NCBI GenBank assembly: GCA_023412455.1
Contig: JAEYNQ010000253.1
Location: 1-29,262 of the forward strand
Reading direction: 5' to 3'
DNA length: 29,262 nucleotides
Source: Bacillota bacterium
GTDB lineage: Bacteria > Bacillota > Clostridia > Lachnospirales > Cellulosilyticaceae
Under the pieces are notes generated by a model that was not told the DNA's origin, ran no database searches, and was given only the letters and a program-made list of their open reading frames with translations. Positions 14,901 through 22,385 of this stretch are shown piece after piece. A program made the position numbers and the translations under genes. Position 1 is the stretch's first letter; each line of letters starts with the position of its first letter.

Positions 14901-16553
14901 GTGAGTTATAAAGTAAATGATATTAGCTACAGCTATTCAAAAGAAGGTCCAAAAGTCTTAAAACATGTTCTCTTTGAAATTGAACCTGGTAAAGTAACAG
15001 CCATTGTTGGGCCCAGTGGTTGTGGAAAGTCCACACTTATTCAAATTTTTAGCAAGGTTATCCCCACACTTATTATGAGCGGTGTATTAGAAGGCTCCTT
15101 TGATATACCAGAAAATACTTTTGTTAGTGTGGTTAGTCAAACTCCTGAAAATCAACTGTTTGGCTATGGTGTAGAAGATGCTATTGCCTTTGGTATGGAA
15201 AACTTAGGCATTGACCATGAGGAAATGGCAGAGCGTATGGAATATGTCTTAGACCTATTAAATCTTCAGTATCTTAGAAATCGTAGTATTTCTACTTTAT
15301 CAGGTGGTCAAAGGCAAGCCGTATGTATTGCCTCTGTTCTTGCTATGAATCCAGATATCTTAATTATGGATGAGCCGGTGAGTTCACTGGATCCCAATGG
15401 TAAACATATGGTCCAAAATATATTAGGACAACTTCGAGTAAGTGGTACAACAACTGTCTTAGTGGATAATAACTTGGTTTGGTCTGCCCATATTGTAGAT
15501 CATGTGATTGGCCTCCTAGATGGGGTTGTTGTATTTAATGGTACCCGTGACGAGTTCTTTAAAGACTTTGTCTTACAAAAAAAGCTAGGAGTAATTATCC
15601 CTCAAGAAGTAGAAATCTATCGTGAGCTCTCTTCATACTATCCAAACATTGACTTATTCTATACCCTTGAAGAAGGAAAAAAACAAATCAAAAAACTTAT
15701 AAAGCAGGGCAATCCTCCCCATGAGCTTTCTCCTGCTTCTGAAATAACACCGACTCTTACTACCCATAATTTAGCCAAGACTTTTTCTGATGGCTTCCAT
15801 GCCCTTATAGATGTTAACGTCAGCCTTCCTAAGGGAAAGGTTATAGCTGTTCTTGGTCAAAATGGTTCAGGTAAAACCACTTTTGTTAAGCACCTTAATG
15901 GTTTGTACAAGCCTACCTCTGGTGATGTTCGTTATAAAGGTGAATCCACTCTTTCAAAAACAGTGGCACAAATCTCCAAAAATATCATCCTTGTTTTCCA
16001 ACATCCAGAACATATGCTTTTTGAAGAAACTGTTGAAAGAGAATTAACTTTTTGTGCCCGTATGCAAGGGGTTGCCTTCTCAGAGGCACAGCTTGAAGAA
16101 GTTCTTATACGCTATGACCTATTGGATGAAAAAGAAGCCTTCCCTCTCAACCTCTCTATGGGTAAAAAACATATGCTCACTATTCTTTCTGTTTTGTTTT
16201 CTAGTGCTGATGTGATTATCCTTGATGAGCCTACCTTAGGTATGGATAGTTTCCTTATAGCGGATTTAGAAAACATGGTTCAAGCTTTAAAAGGAGCTGG
16301 TAAAACAGTTATCATCATTAGCCATGAAATTCCTCTTGTTTTTAAGCTAGCTGATTATGCTGTTATCTTAAATCAAGGCCAGAAGCTATTTGAAGGTCCC
16401 AAAGAAATCCTCTCTCGAAAAGAAGATTTATTTGATACCATAAATATTTCGGTGCCACCTGTGGTGGCTCTATCCCAATATTTTGAACTAGAAACTATCT
16501 GTTATAATGTAGAAGATTTTGTCTCTAAAATTATAGAATGCACCAAGAAGTAA
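14901..16553 (+). CDS. ECF transporter ATPase, two ABC domains fused
   Basis: The 550-residue protein holds two ABC ATPase domains, corresponding to EcfA and EcfA' of energy-coupling factor importers. Domain 1 has Walker A GPSGCGKST at 37-45, Q-loop Gln80, signature LSGGQ at 133-137 and Walker B ending at Glu158. The H-loop position is Asn190 instead of His. Domain 2 has Walker A GQNGSGKTT at 319-327, Gln367, Walker B Glu443 and H-loop His475, but its signature is degraded to LSMGK at 418-422. The two defects fall in the same composite ATP site, so one site should be consensus and the other degenerate. It starts at GTG, 8 nt after TTAGGAG, and is followed 12 nt later by ecfT. Confidence 0.92.
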   Translation: MSYKVNDISYSYSKEGPKVLKHVLFEIEPGKVTAIVGPSGCGKSTLIQIFSKVIPTLIMSGVLEGSFDIPENTFVSVVSQTPENQLFGYGVEDAIAFGMENLGIDHEEMAERMEYVLDLLNLQYLRNRSISTLSGGQRQAVCIASVLAMNPDILIMDEPVSSLDPNGKHMVQNILGQLRVSGTTTVLVDNNLVWSAHIVDHVIGLLDGVVVFNGTRDEFFKDFVLQKKLGVIIPQEVEIYRELSSYYPNIDLFYTLEEGKKQIKKLIKQGNPPHELSPASEITPTLTTHNLAKTFSDGFHALIDVNVSLPKGKVIAVLGQNGSGKTTFVKHLNGLYKPTSGDVRYKGESTLSKTVAQISKNIILVFQHPEHMLFEETVERELTFCARMQGVAFSEAQLEEVLIRYDLLDEKEAFPLNLSMGKKHMLTILSVLFSSADVIILDEPTLGMDSFLIADLENMVQALKGAGKTVIIISHEIPLVFKLADYAVILNQGQKLFEGPKEILSRKEDLFDTINISVPPVVALSQYFELETICYNVEDFVSKIIECTKK

Positions 16554-16565
16554 GGAGGAAATAAA

Positions 16566-17390
16566 ATGGATTATTTACACTATGTGGATGCAGACTCTTT
16601 GCTTCATAGGCTAGATCCTCGTACAAAATTTTTATTTTTTGTGGTAATGGCTATTGTAACAAGTGTGGTCAAATCTGGCGTCGCATTACTTTTTTTATTT
16701 ATCTTTTTTGTTATGATGTGGTGTACTTGTCGTATTCAAAAGTATATTTTAGTTCTAGCAACAAAACTCAGAGTTTTACTCCTTTTTATCTTCTTGTTAT
16801 GGCTCATATTAGGGGTTTTTCAACTACCAGTTGTACCTTATGGTCCTATCTTTTATGAAAACTCCTTTACTTTTGTTAATGGGCAAGACCTGCATCTTTG
16901 CTTTGATTGGTATGATCTTTATAAGGGAGCTGTTTATGCCTTACGGATCTTCTTAATGATTTCCTCCTTTTATACGGTTTTACTTACTACTAACTTCAGC
17001 GAAATAATATTAGGATTATGTAAATGGAAGGTCCCTTATGCTATTGCCTTTGCCATCGGCCTCATCTTTCAAATCATACCCATTGTTATTGCTGAGCTAA
17101 GGGCTATTATGGAAGCTCAAAGTTCAAGAGGCTTAGAAATTGATGCCTGTGGATGGACAACCAAAATCAAAAACTATGTTACTTTTTCTCTTCCTTTGCT
17201 CTTCCGAGTTATTAGTAAAGGTCAAGCGCTTTCTCTCTCTATGCACTATTATCAGCTAGATTTCAAGGTCCAACGTACCACTTATAAGGACATTAAAGCT
17301 ACTCGTTATGATACATACTTCATCTTTGCTAATAGTGTGGCTATATTAATAACCTTTTTTCTATGCTTTTCTTTTTATATACCTGTATAA
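16566..17390 (+). CDS. ecfT: ECF transporter transmembrane protein EcfT
   Basis: The T component links the ATPases to the substrate-binding S component in the membrane. The protein begins with the family pattern YVDADSLLHRLDPRTKF, followed by several hydrophobic segments (about residues 25-60, 65-85, 120-140, 155-180 and 250-272). The coupling region AIMEAQSSRGLEID contains the S-R-G version of the conserved Ala-Arg-Gly motif that docks on the ATPase groove. The 274-residue length is normal. AAGGAGG lies 7 nt before the ATG. Its position between the double ATPase and the creatininase-family gene marks it as a dedicated T component rather than the housekeeping shared one. Confidence 0.9.
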   Translation: MDYLHYVDADSLLHRLDPRTKFLFFVVMAIVTSVVKSGVALLFLFIFFVMMWCTCRIQKYILVLATKLRVLLLFIFLLWLILGVFQLPVVPYGPIFYENSFTFVNGQDLHLCFDWYDLYKGAVYALRIFLMISSFYTVLLTTNFSEIILGLCKWKVPYAIAFAIGLIFQIIPIVIAELRAIMEAQSSRGLEIDACGWTTKIKNYVTFSLPLLFRVISKGQALSLSMHYYQLDFKVQRTTYKDIKATRYDTYFIFANSVAILITFFLCFSFYIPV

Positions 17391-17427
17391 ATAGCTGGGT
17401 AAATCTCTATAAATAAGGAGGATTATT

Positions 17428-18207
17428 ATGATTACAAAATGGGAAAATCTCACACGCGATGAAATATTAGCATTGGATAAGGACAAAAGCATTGTGCTTT
17501 TACCTACTTCTGCTACAGAACAACATGGGGCACATCTCCCTGTAGGAACAGATGCCATTATTCTTTCTACCCTCATTAATAAACTTGTTGAAGGCTATAG
17601 CTTTGAGTCAGGTCATTTAATTTTTGCCCCTCAATTAAACATAGGTAAAAGCAATGAGCATATGGGTTTTGCAGGGACTCTTACCTTTGGCACACAAACT
17701 TATTATGCTTTGCTTCATGATATTGCCAGTAGCATGGCAGCTAGTGGTTTTAAAAAGCTTATCCTTTTTAATAGCCATGGTGGCAATACAGATATGCTTC
17801 ATATGATTAGCCGAGATTTACGTATTGATTTAAATCTAGATGTTTTTGTTTTCGACTGGTGGTTTACACCTTTTTGGTCTGAAGGCCTTAAGGCGCTTCA
17901 AGAGTCCGATAAATATGGTGTCTTCCATGCCTGCGAGCTAGAAACTTCCCTTATGCTAGCTGCTCGTCCTGAAACGGTTCATATGGATCTTGCTGTAGAT
18001 GAAAGGCCTAGTGAATGCTTCACAGGAGATAAATTCGTTACAGTTTTTGGCCCTTATCATGTGGGTTGGAAAACAGAGGATGTTACAAAAAGTGGTGTAA
18101 TTGGTGCTCCTAGTTATGCTACTGCTGAGAAAGGTCATAAGCTTTTTGATTACGCGTGTAAGAAGCTTCTTGATATATTTAAAGAAATGGCAGAAATTAA
18201 TTATTAA
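17428..18207 (+). CDS. Creatininase-family amidohydrolase
   Basis: The 259-residue protein shows the metal-binding pattern of the creatininase superfamily: Glu31 and His33 in TEQHGAHLP, Asp42 in GTD, His117 in NSHGGN and Glu170 in HACELETS. Members hydrolyse cyclic or exocyclic amides, including creatinine and formamidopyrimidine nucleotide intermediates. NSHGGN in place of the creatininase NGHYEN argues against creatinine itself. It lies between EcfT and the S component of an importer and shares a cassette with a phosphoribosyltransferase. This suggests it opens or deamidates the imported compound. AAGGAGG precedes the ATG. The next gene's ribosome-binding site starts 5 nt after the stop. 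Confidence 0.9.
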   Translation: MITKWENLTRDEILALDKDKSIVLLPTSATEQHGAHLPVGTDAIILSTLINKLVEGYSFESGHLIFAPQLNIGKSNEHMGFAGTLTFGTQTYYALLHDIASSMAASGFKKLILFNSHGGNTDMLHMISRDLRIDLNLDVFVFDWWFTPFWSEGLKALQESDKYGVFHACELETSLMLAARPETVHMDLAVDERPSECFTGDKFVTVFGPYHVGWKTEDVTKSGVIGAPSYATAEKGHKLFDYACKKLLDIFKEMAEINY

Positions 18208-18224
18208 TGTTAGGAGGGTTTACT

Positions 18225-18797
18225 GTGGAAGAAAAAGTGAAATTTTCGTTTGTCAATATCATTTTCTTTGTGGTATTTGGTGTTTTAACTGGTGTTTTAT
18301 GGGCTTATCTATGTCCTATTCCTTTAATCCCTGGTGCGGTTCACTTTAGGACCTTTGCCTTTATTATCGTTGTTGTTGGCTATCTTTTTGGCCCTATTAC
18401 GGGGTTCTTTGCTGGTTATATTGGAACCATTGTATGGGCTTTACTATCTGGCAACTTTATTCCTTTACATTCTCCATTAACCGATGGGATTACCGTAGGA
18501 CTTTCTGCCGCTCTACCTGCTTTTATTCATATGAGAAATGGTAAAGTTGACTTACTTAAACTGACAGAGAATAAAGGAAAATTCATTGTAACCAGTTTAT
18601 TCTGGAGCATCTTATTTGGTATATTAATGATTCTTACTACTAGTCTCTCTCTTTCTTATTTTACAGGCTTAGACTATACTTTTTGTATTCTTTGGATTGG
18701 TATTGCTGATGTTGTTCCCATTGCACTCACACCTTTTGTTGTTTTACTTATCGCAAAAAGAATGAAGAATATTCGTAACATCGTTCCTTATATTTAG
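18225..18797 (+). CDS. Putative ECF transporter S component (substrate-binding membrane protein)
   Basis: The 190-residue protein is almost entirely hydrophobic, with about six membrane segments. Two stand out: FIIVVVGYLFGPITGFFAG and a conserved-looking SPLTDGITVGLSAALPAF block. Size, topology and position after EcfA and EcfT indicate the S component that binds the substrate. I cannot assign it to a vitamin-specific family such as RibU, BioY or ThiT from visible motifs, so the substrate is open. I choose the GTG at 18225, which has AGGAGGG 6 nt upstream, over an ATG at 18207 that overlaps the previous stop and has no ribosome-binding site. A terminator follows at 18826. Confidence 0.75.
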   Translation: MEEKVKFSFVNIIFFVVFGVLTGVLWAYLCPIPLIPGAVHFRTFAFIIVVVGYLFGPITGFFAGYIGTIVWALLSGNFIPLHSPLTDGITVGLSAALPAFIHMRNGKVDLLKLTENKGKFIVTSLFWSILFGILMILTTSLSLSYFTGLDYTFCILWIGIADVVPIALTPFVVLLIAKRMKNIRNIVPYI

Positions 18798-18825
18798 AAG
18801 TCTATAAATTAAACCGCGTAATCAC

Positions 18826-18876
18826 AAAAAGGGCTCTGGCAAGCTTCCTATCTAAGGTAGCGTGCCAGAGCTTTTT
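18826..18876 (+). terminator. Terminator of the ECF cassette
   Basis: GCTCTGGCA and TGCCAGAGC form the stem, flanked by AAAAAG and CTTTTT. The loop itself contains a smaller hairpin (GCTTCCTA and TAGGTAGC-like arms). Confidence 0.85.
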
Positions 18877-18918
18877 CTAATGATCATCAAGAACTACTTC
18901 AAATTATTTCCACTAAAA

Positions 18919-18957
18919 AAGGCTATTTTAGAAACCTCTAGCTTCTAAAATAGCCTT
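18919..18957 (-). terminator. Terminator of the NlpC/P60 gene at 18966
   Basis: AAGGCTATTTTAGAA and TTCTAAAATAGCCTT are a 15-bp perfect stem with a 9-nt loop. On the minus strand the stem is followed by a run of T residues, so it ends leftward transcription 9 nt after the stop codon. Confidence 0.88.
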
Positions 18958-18965
18958 ACTCTACT

Positions 18966-19679
18966 TTATTCAATAACTCTTTTATAGCCCATAATTGGAG
19001 CCATTCCTCTTTGTACCATTGGACTTAACTTTACGGTACTACCTGGTACAGTAGCATGAACAATGGTATCATTACCTGCATAGATAGCTACATGGCTGAC
19101 ACTTCCATAGCCATAAAACACAAGATCTCCAGGCTTTAACTCTTCTCTACTTACTCTATAACCATCTGATGCAAATTGGTTTCTTGAGCTTCTTGTTAAG
19201 TTAACTCCAAAGTGGCTAAGCACAGCTTTTGTATACCCTGAGCAATCTACACCAGTCCTTAAATCATTGCCTCCAGAACGATAAGGTGTGCCAATAAATT
19301 GTTTGGCATAATCTACTACCTGCTCACCAATAGCTACTGTTTTAGGAGCTTCAACTTCCTCTTTTACTTCTCCATCTATTTGTTCTACTACCATGGCCTG
19401 GTTTTGCTCCGGTATTTCATTTATATAGTGTTTTTCTAAGTAGACAACTTCATTCTCTTCAATTAATACCCCATAGTAGTTATCCGTCTCTTCTACAATT
19501 ACTAATTCTTCACCTTGCATGATATAGCAGGTTATCTCACCCGTATAGTCAGGTGCGGTATAAGCCTGAATGGTTTCAGTTGCAATACCTTTTTTATCTT
19601 CTGCAGCTAATACACTTGTTGAAAGAATTGTAAAAGACATACCTAAGGTTACTAAAATCTTGAGAACTCTGTTTTTCAC
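18966..19679 (-). CDS. Secreted NlpC/P60 peptidoglycan hydrolase, SH3-like domain
   Basis: The 237-residue protein has a signal peptide (residues 1-25, ending VLAAE) and a short SH3-like region at about 30-88 (IQAYTAPDYTGEIT onward). An acidic linker follows, then a C-terminal NlpC/P60 cysteine peptidase. Catalytic residues are Cys146 in DCSGYT, His196 in SHVAIY and His208 in VHAT. Such enzymes cut the D-Glu to diaminopimelate bond in wall peptides. The start is GTG with AGGGGGA upstream. A perfect promoter lies at 19751-19779, and an 18-bp AT palindrome at 19726-19743 sits at the transcription start. It is a paralogue of the adjacent gene at 19823. Confidence 0.92.
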   Translation of the reverse strand: MKNRVLKILVTLGMSFTILSTSVLAAEDKKGIATETIQAYTAPDYTGEITCYIMQGEELVIVEETDNYYGVLIEENEVVYLEKHYINEIPEQNQAMVVEQIDGEVKEEVEAPKTVAIGEQVVDYAKQFIGTPYRSGGNDLRTGVDCSGYTKAVLSHFGVNLTRSSRNQFASDGYRVSREELKPGDLVFYGYGSVSHVAIYAGNDTIVHATVPGSTVKLSPMVQRGMAPIMGYKRVIE

Positions 19680-19725
19680 TTTTATTTCCCCCTAAATGTT
19701 TATCTATTTATCTTATACGTTAATA

Positions 19726-19743
19726 TAATATTTATAAATATTA
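19726..19743. repeat. AT-only palindrome at a transcription start
   Basis: TAATATTTATAAATATTA is a perfect 18-bp palindrome. It begins within a base or two of the predicted start of the transcript from 19751-19779, so a bound protein would block initiation. Low complexity makes chance occurrence possible. Confidence 0.4.
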
Positions 19744-19750
19744 CAAACTT

Positions 19751-19779
19751 ATTATAGACTATAACTATTTCTGTGTCAA
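19751..19779 (-). promoter_or_regulatory. Perfect sigma-A promoter for the NlpC/P60 gene at 18966
   Basis: On the minus strand TTGACA (19774-19779), 17 bp, TATAAT (19751-19756): full consensus in both hexamers and spacing. Confidence 0.85.
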
Positions 19780-19822
19780 CTCTACACTAAATTCTTAAAA
19801 TTCTTTATCATTTTTTATACAT

Positions 19823-20680
19823 TTAGTTCAAAACTCTTTTTACTCCTATAAGAGGTTTGCCATAATATAGCTTACTCATCTTAATTCCTGACCTGACATC
19901 ACTGGCATGGATAATTTGTCCATCTCCTGCATAAATAGCCACATGGTCAATGGTTCTACCATTTGTACCATAAAATACTAAGTCTCCTGGTAAGATATGA
20001 TCCACACTTACACGGTAACCATTATCGCTATATTGAGCTCTTGAACTACGGGAAATGTAAATGCCAAACTTCTTCATAATTTGTTGTGTAAATCCTGAGC
20101 AGTCTACACCACTTGTTAAGCTATTTCCACCATATACATAACGGCCACCTAAGAATTGTTTGGCATAGCTTACCACTTTTTCTCCAATATAAACTTCTTG
20201 TTGGATAGGAGCTTCCTCTAGTGTTCGTTTATAAGGAAGTAATTCTAAATTGGTTTCATCAAGTTGGCTTTTATAAATATAGCCCTCTTTATCATCCAGT
20301 TTTACTTTATAAAAATTATCTTGTCTTTCAATGGCTAAAACGACTTCGTCTTCATCAATAAAATCAATAATATCTGCTTCTGGATTTGCTGCTGCTCTTA
20401 CCTTGGTGTCCTTTACAATGGCTTTCGTAAGGCTTCCTAATATTTGAATAGCGGATTCATCTACAGCATGGGTACTTTCATCTTCTAATACCACTATGTA
20501 TTGCCCCTCTTCCTTAGAAACAATATTAAGTGTGTCACCCTGCTCCTTTACAATAACCTCTTCATTAGCTGTTTGGAATTGTAATTGACTTTGTACACTC
20601 CCATAAACAGCTGCTTGAGTTGTTCCTGTTATAGATAATACGGCCAATCCCGCAATCATTAATAAGCTATGTAATCGCAT
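19823..20680 (-). CDS. Secreted NlpC/P60 peptidoglycan hydrolase, two SH3-like regions
   Basis: The 285-residue protein has a signal peptide (1-23, ending TQAAV), and probably two SH3-like regions. One is at about 35-80, degenerate; the other, at about 85-140, contains DTKVRAAANPEADIIDF and GYIYKSQL. The NlpC/P60 domain has Cys194 in DCSGFT, His246 in DHVAIY and His258 in IHAS. It is clearly related to the protein at 18966-19679, from the GEKVVSYAKQFLGG region to the closing GVKRVLN, but has a longer binding region. GGAGGA lies upstream of the ATG, and its own perfect promoter is at 20751-20779. No terminator lies between the two genes, so read-through into the second is possible. Confidence 0.92.
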   Translation of the reverse strand: MRLHSLLMIAGLAVLSITGTTQAAVYGSVQSQLQFQTANEEVIVKEQGDTLNIVSKEEGQYIVVLEDESTHAVDESAIQILGSLTKAIVKDTKVRAAANPEADIIDFIDEDEVVLAIERQDNFYKVKLDDKEGYIYKSQLDETNLELLPYKRTLEEAPIQQEVYIGEKVVSYAKQFLGGRYVYGGNSLTSGVDCSGFTQQIMKKFGIYISRSSRAQYSDNGYRVSVDHILPGDLVFYGTNGRTIDHVAIYAGDGQIIHASDVRSGIKMSKLYYGKPLIGVKRVLN

Positions 20681-20750
20681 GTTGTTCCTCCGATATTTAT
20701 TGTGATTTATTACTTACTTGTTATAATTATTAAGCAAATGTTACAATCCA

Positions 20751-20779
20751 ATTATATATGCTTAACAATGATTTGTCAA
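20751..20779 (-). promoter_or_regulatory. Perfect sigma-A promoter for the NlpC/P60 gene at 19823
   Basis: On the minus strand TTGACA (20774-20779), 17 bp, TATAAT (20751-20756). It is the same consensus arrangement as its neighbour, with a leader of about 65 nt. Confidence 0.85.
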
Positions 20780-20904
20780 CACCTTCCATTTTATATTCTA
20801 TATATCTCCCCTAGGGCTTACACTGTTTCTTGACTCTACTCATTTCCTTCTATAAAATAGCTATACCATCATAACAAAGTAAAGAGCGTATGTTCCTAGA
20901 CTAC

Positions 20905-20949
20905 AAAAAGAGAGGCTCCTCTGATTGCTTCAGAGGAGCCTCTCTTTTT
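20905..20949 (-). terminator. Terminator downstream of galM, 19-bp perfect stem
   Basis: AAAAAGAGAGGCTCCTCTG and CAGAGGAGCCTCTCTTTTT pair perfectly around a 7-nt loop. It lies about 70 nt beyond the galM stop and has T runs on both strands. Confidence 0.9.
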
Positions 20950-21016
20950 GAGTCCTATTGGAAATATTGTATCGCCTGTATTTATACTATTACACTATTC
21001 ACTTATTAACAGTTTA

Positions 21017-22069
21017 CTATTTATCCCCTACACCAAATTTAAAAGTAGTCTGTTGTTTATAAGTATCCTCTGGTTTTAAGATAACATTTTCTTTGAAAAG
21101 TTCCTTGCGTCCTATCGGTAAACATTGGGTTTCAAAGCAAGCTGCATAGCGAGGTTTTTGTGGCTCTCCATTACCTAGAAGCAAAGGCTGGTCTGCATGA
21201 TTCATGGTGTACATAACAACTCCTGGTGCTGTTGTTACCACCTCCATATAACGCTTTGAAGGCTGATCATAAAACTCTACTGCAACTTGATCCCCATTTA
21301 ATACAAAAGGATGATCATAGCCTAAACCAATAGCAAGCTGCTCATGGTTTTCATGGATATCTTTACCTATAGCTTTTGCTTTTCTAAAGTCAAAAACAGC
21401 ATCCTCATCAAGGGAAATAAATCGACCTGTTGGAATAAGTTCACTATCTAATTCACAGTATTGATCACTATGAATGACTACTTCTTGTTCTAAAACAGAA
21501 CGTTTAGCATCTCCTGATAAATTAAAGTAAGCATGATTTGTAAGGTTAACAATGGTTTCTTTGTCTGTTGTTGCAGTATAATCTATAGTTAATGAGTTGT
21601 CATTCTTTAAAATATAATCTACCTTTACTTCTAAATTTCCCGGGAAACCTGCCTCTCCATCTTTACTGAAATAGGTAAAGCTCACTCTTACCTCATCTTG
21701 ACTACTTGAACCCTTACCTTGCCAAAGTTGCGTATGATAACCTACAGCTCCACCATGAATGGTATTGCCATTACTATTTTTAGCAAATTCATAAAGCTTC
21801 CCAGCTAATGTTACCTTTGCCTCTCCAATGCGCCCACCGATTCGTCCAATAACCGAACCAAAGCAGCCTGGATTTGTTTCATAAACATTATAATCCTGCC
21901 AGTTTAGAACCACATTCTCAACTTTCCCCTCATAATCAGGTACCAAAACTTGAGTTAATGTAGCACCTAAGCTAATGACCTCTACTAACATACCTGTATC
22001 ATTGGTCATTTGAAATTTGTCAATCTCTTTACCACTTTTAAGTACGACTTTTTCCTGTATGAATTTCAT
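21017..22069 (-). CDS. galM: Aldose 1-epimerase (mutarotase)
   Basis: The enzyme interconverts alpha and beta anomers of galactose, glucose and similar sugars in the cytoplasm. The 350-residue protein has the GalM signatures: NTIHGG with His105, LTNHAYFNL with His179 as general acid, GYDHPFVL, and CFETQ with Glu313 as base. I prefer the second of two adjacent ATGs (22069). The GAGGGG ribosome-binding site is only 3 nt from the first ATG (22072) but 6 nt from the second. A good promoter (22114-22142) and a strong terminator make this a single-gene unit. No galactose-pathway genes flank it. Confidence 0.95.
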   Translation of the reverse strand: MKFIQEKVVLKSGKEIDKFQMTNDTGMLVEVISLGATLTQVLVPDYEGKVENVVLNWQDYNVYETNPGCFGSVIGRIGGRIGEAKVTLAGKLYEFAKNSNGNTIHGGAVGYHTQLWQGKGSSSQDEVRVSFTYFSKDGEAGFPGNLEVKVDYILKNDNSLTIDYTATTDKETIVNLTNHAYFNLSGDAKRSVLEQEVVIHSDQYCELDSELIPTGRFISLDEDAVFDFRKAKAIGKDIHENHEQLAIGLGYDHPFVLNGDQVAVEFYDQPSKRYMEVVTTAPGVVMYTMNHADQPLLLGNGEPQKPRYAACFETQCLPIGRKELFKENVILKPEDTYKQQTTFKFGVGDK

Positions 22070-22113
22070 CATTATCCCCTCGCCATTTTATGTTTATACT
22101 TCCTCCATTTTCT

Positions 22114-22142
22114 ATCATATCAAATTTGCTTACAACTTTCAA
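22114..22142 (-). promoter_or_regulatory. Promoter of galM
   Basis: On the minus strand TTGAAA (22137-22142), 17 bp, TATGAT (22114-22119), one mismatch in each hexamer. The rest of the 22073-22385 gap holds only this promoter and the terminator at 22252-22293. Confidence 0.7.
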
Positions 22143-22251
22143 ACTAGTCTTTCTTAATTTAATGAATATCCCATTATTTTTGTAAGTTTTTAATTAAGGT
22201 GCTTTTTACTTGTCTTCTTCTAAATAAAAGGCTATTTCATGGTGCTGAACC

Positions 22252-22293
22252 CAAAAGTCCCCCTTAAGTCCTTAGGACTTGAGGGGGCTTTTG
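22252..22293 (-). terminator. Terminator downstream of the isocitrate dehydrogenase
   Basis: AAAAG, CCCCCT and AAGTCC pair with GGACTT, AGGGGG and CTTTT on the other arm, with two single mismatches. This gives a nearly continuous 19-bp hairpin with a 3-nt loop, about 90 nt beyond the stop at 22386. Confidence 0.82.
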
Positions 22294-22385
22294 AGACAAA
22301 AATCTATTTACTTCTTTATTCTATCCTAATTATAAGGCACCTAAAATTCCTATCCTATACCTTATCATTTTAGAAAGAATACATT

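Noticed and set aside
18207..18224. ATG overlapping the creatininase-family stop as start of the S component
   Set aside because: The in-frame GTG at 18225 has a strong AGGAGGG at proper distance, while the ATG at 18207 has none.
20681..20880. c-di-AMP (ydaO-type) riboswitch before the NlpC/P60 genes
   Set aside because: Such switches often precede cell-wall hydrolase genes, but both leaders here are only about 65 nt from perfect promoters and lack the conserved blocks.
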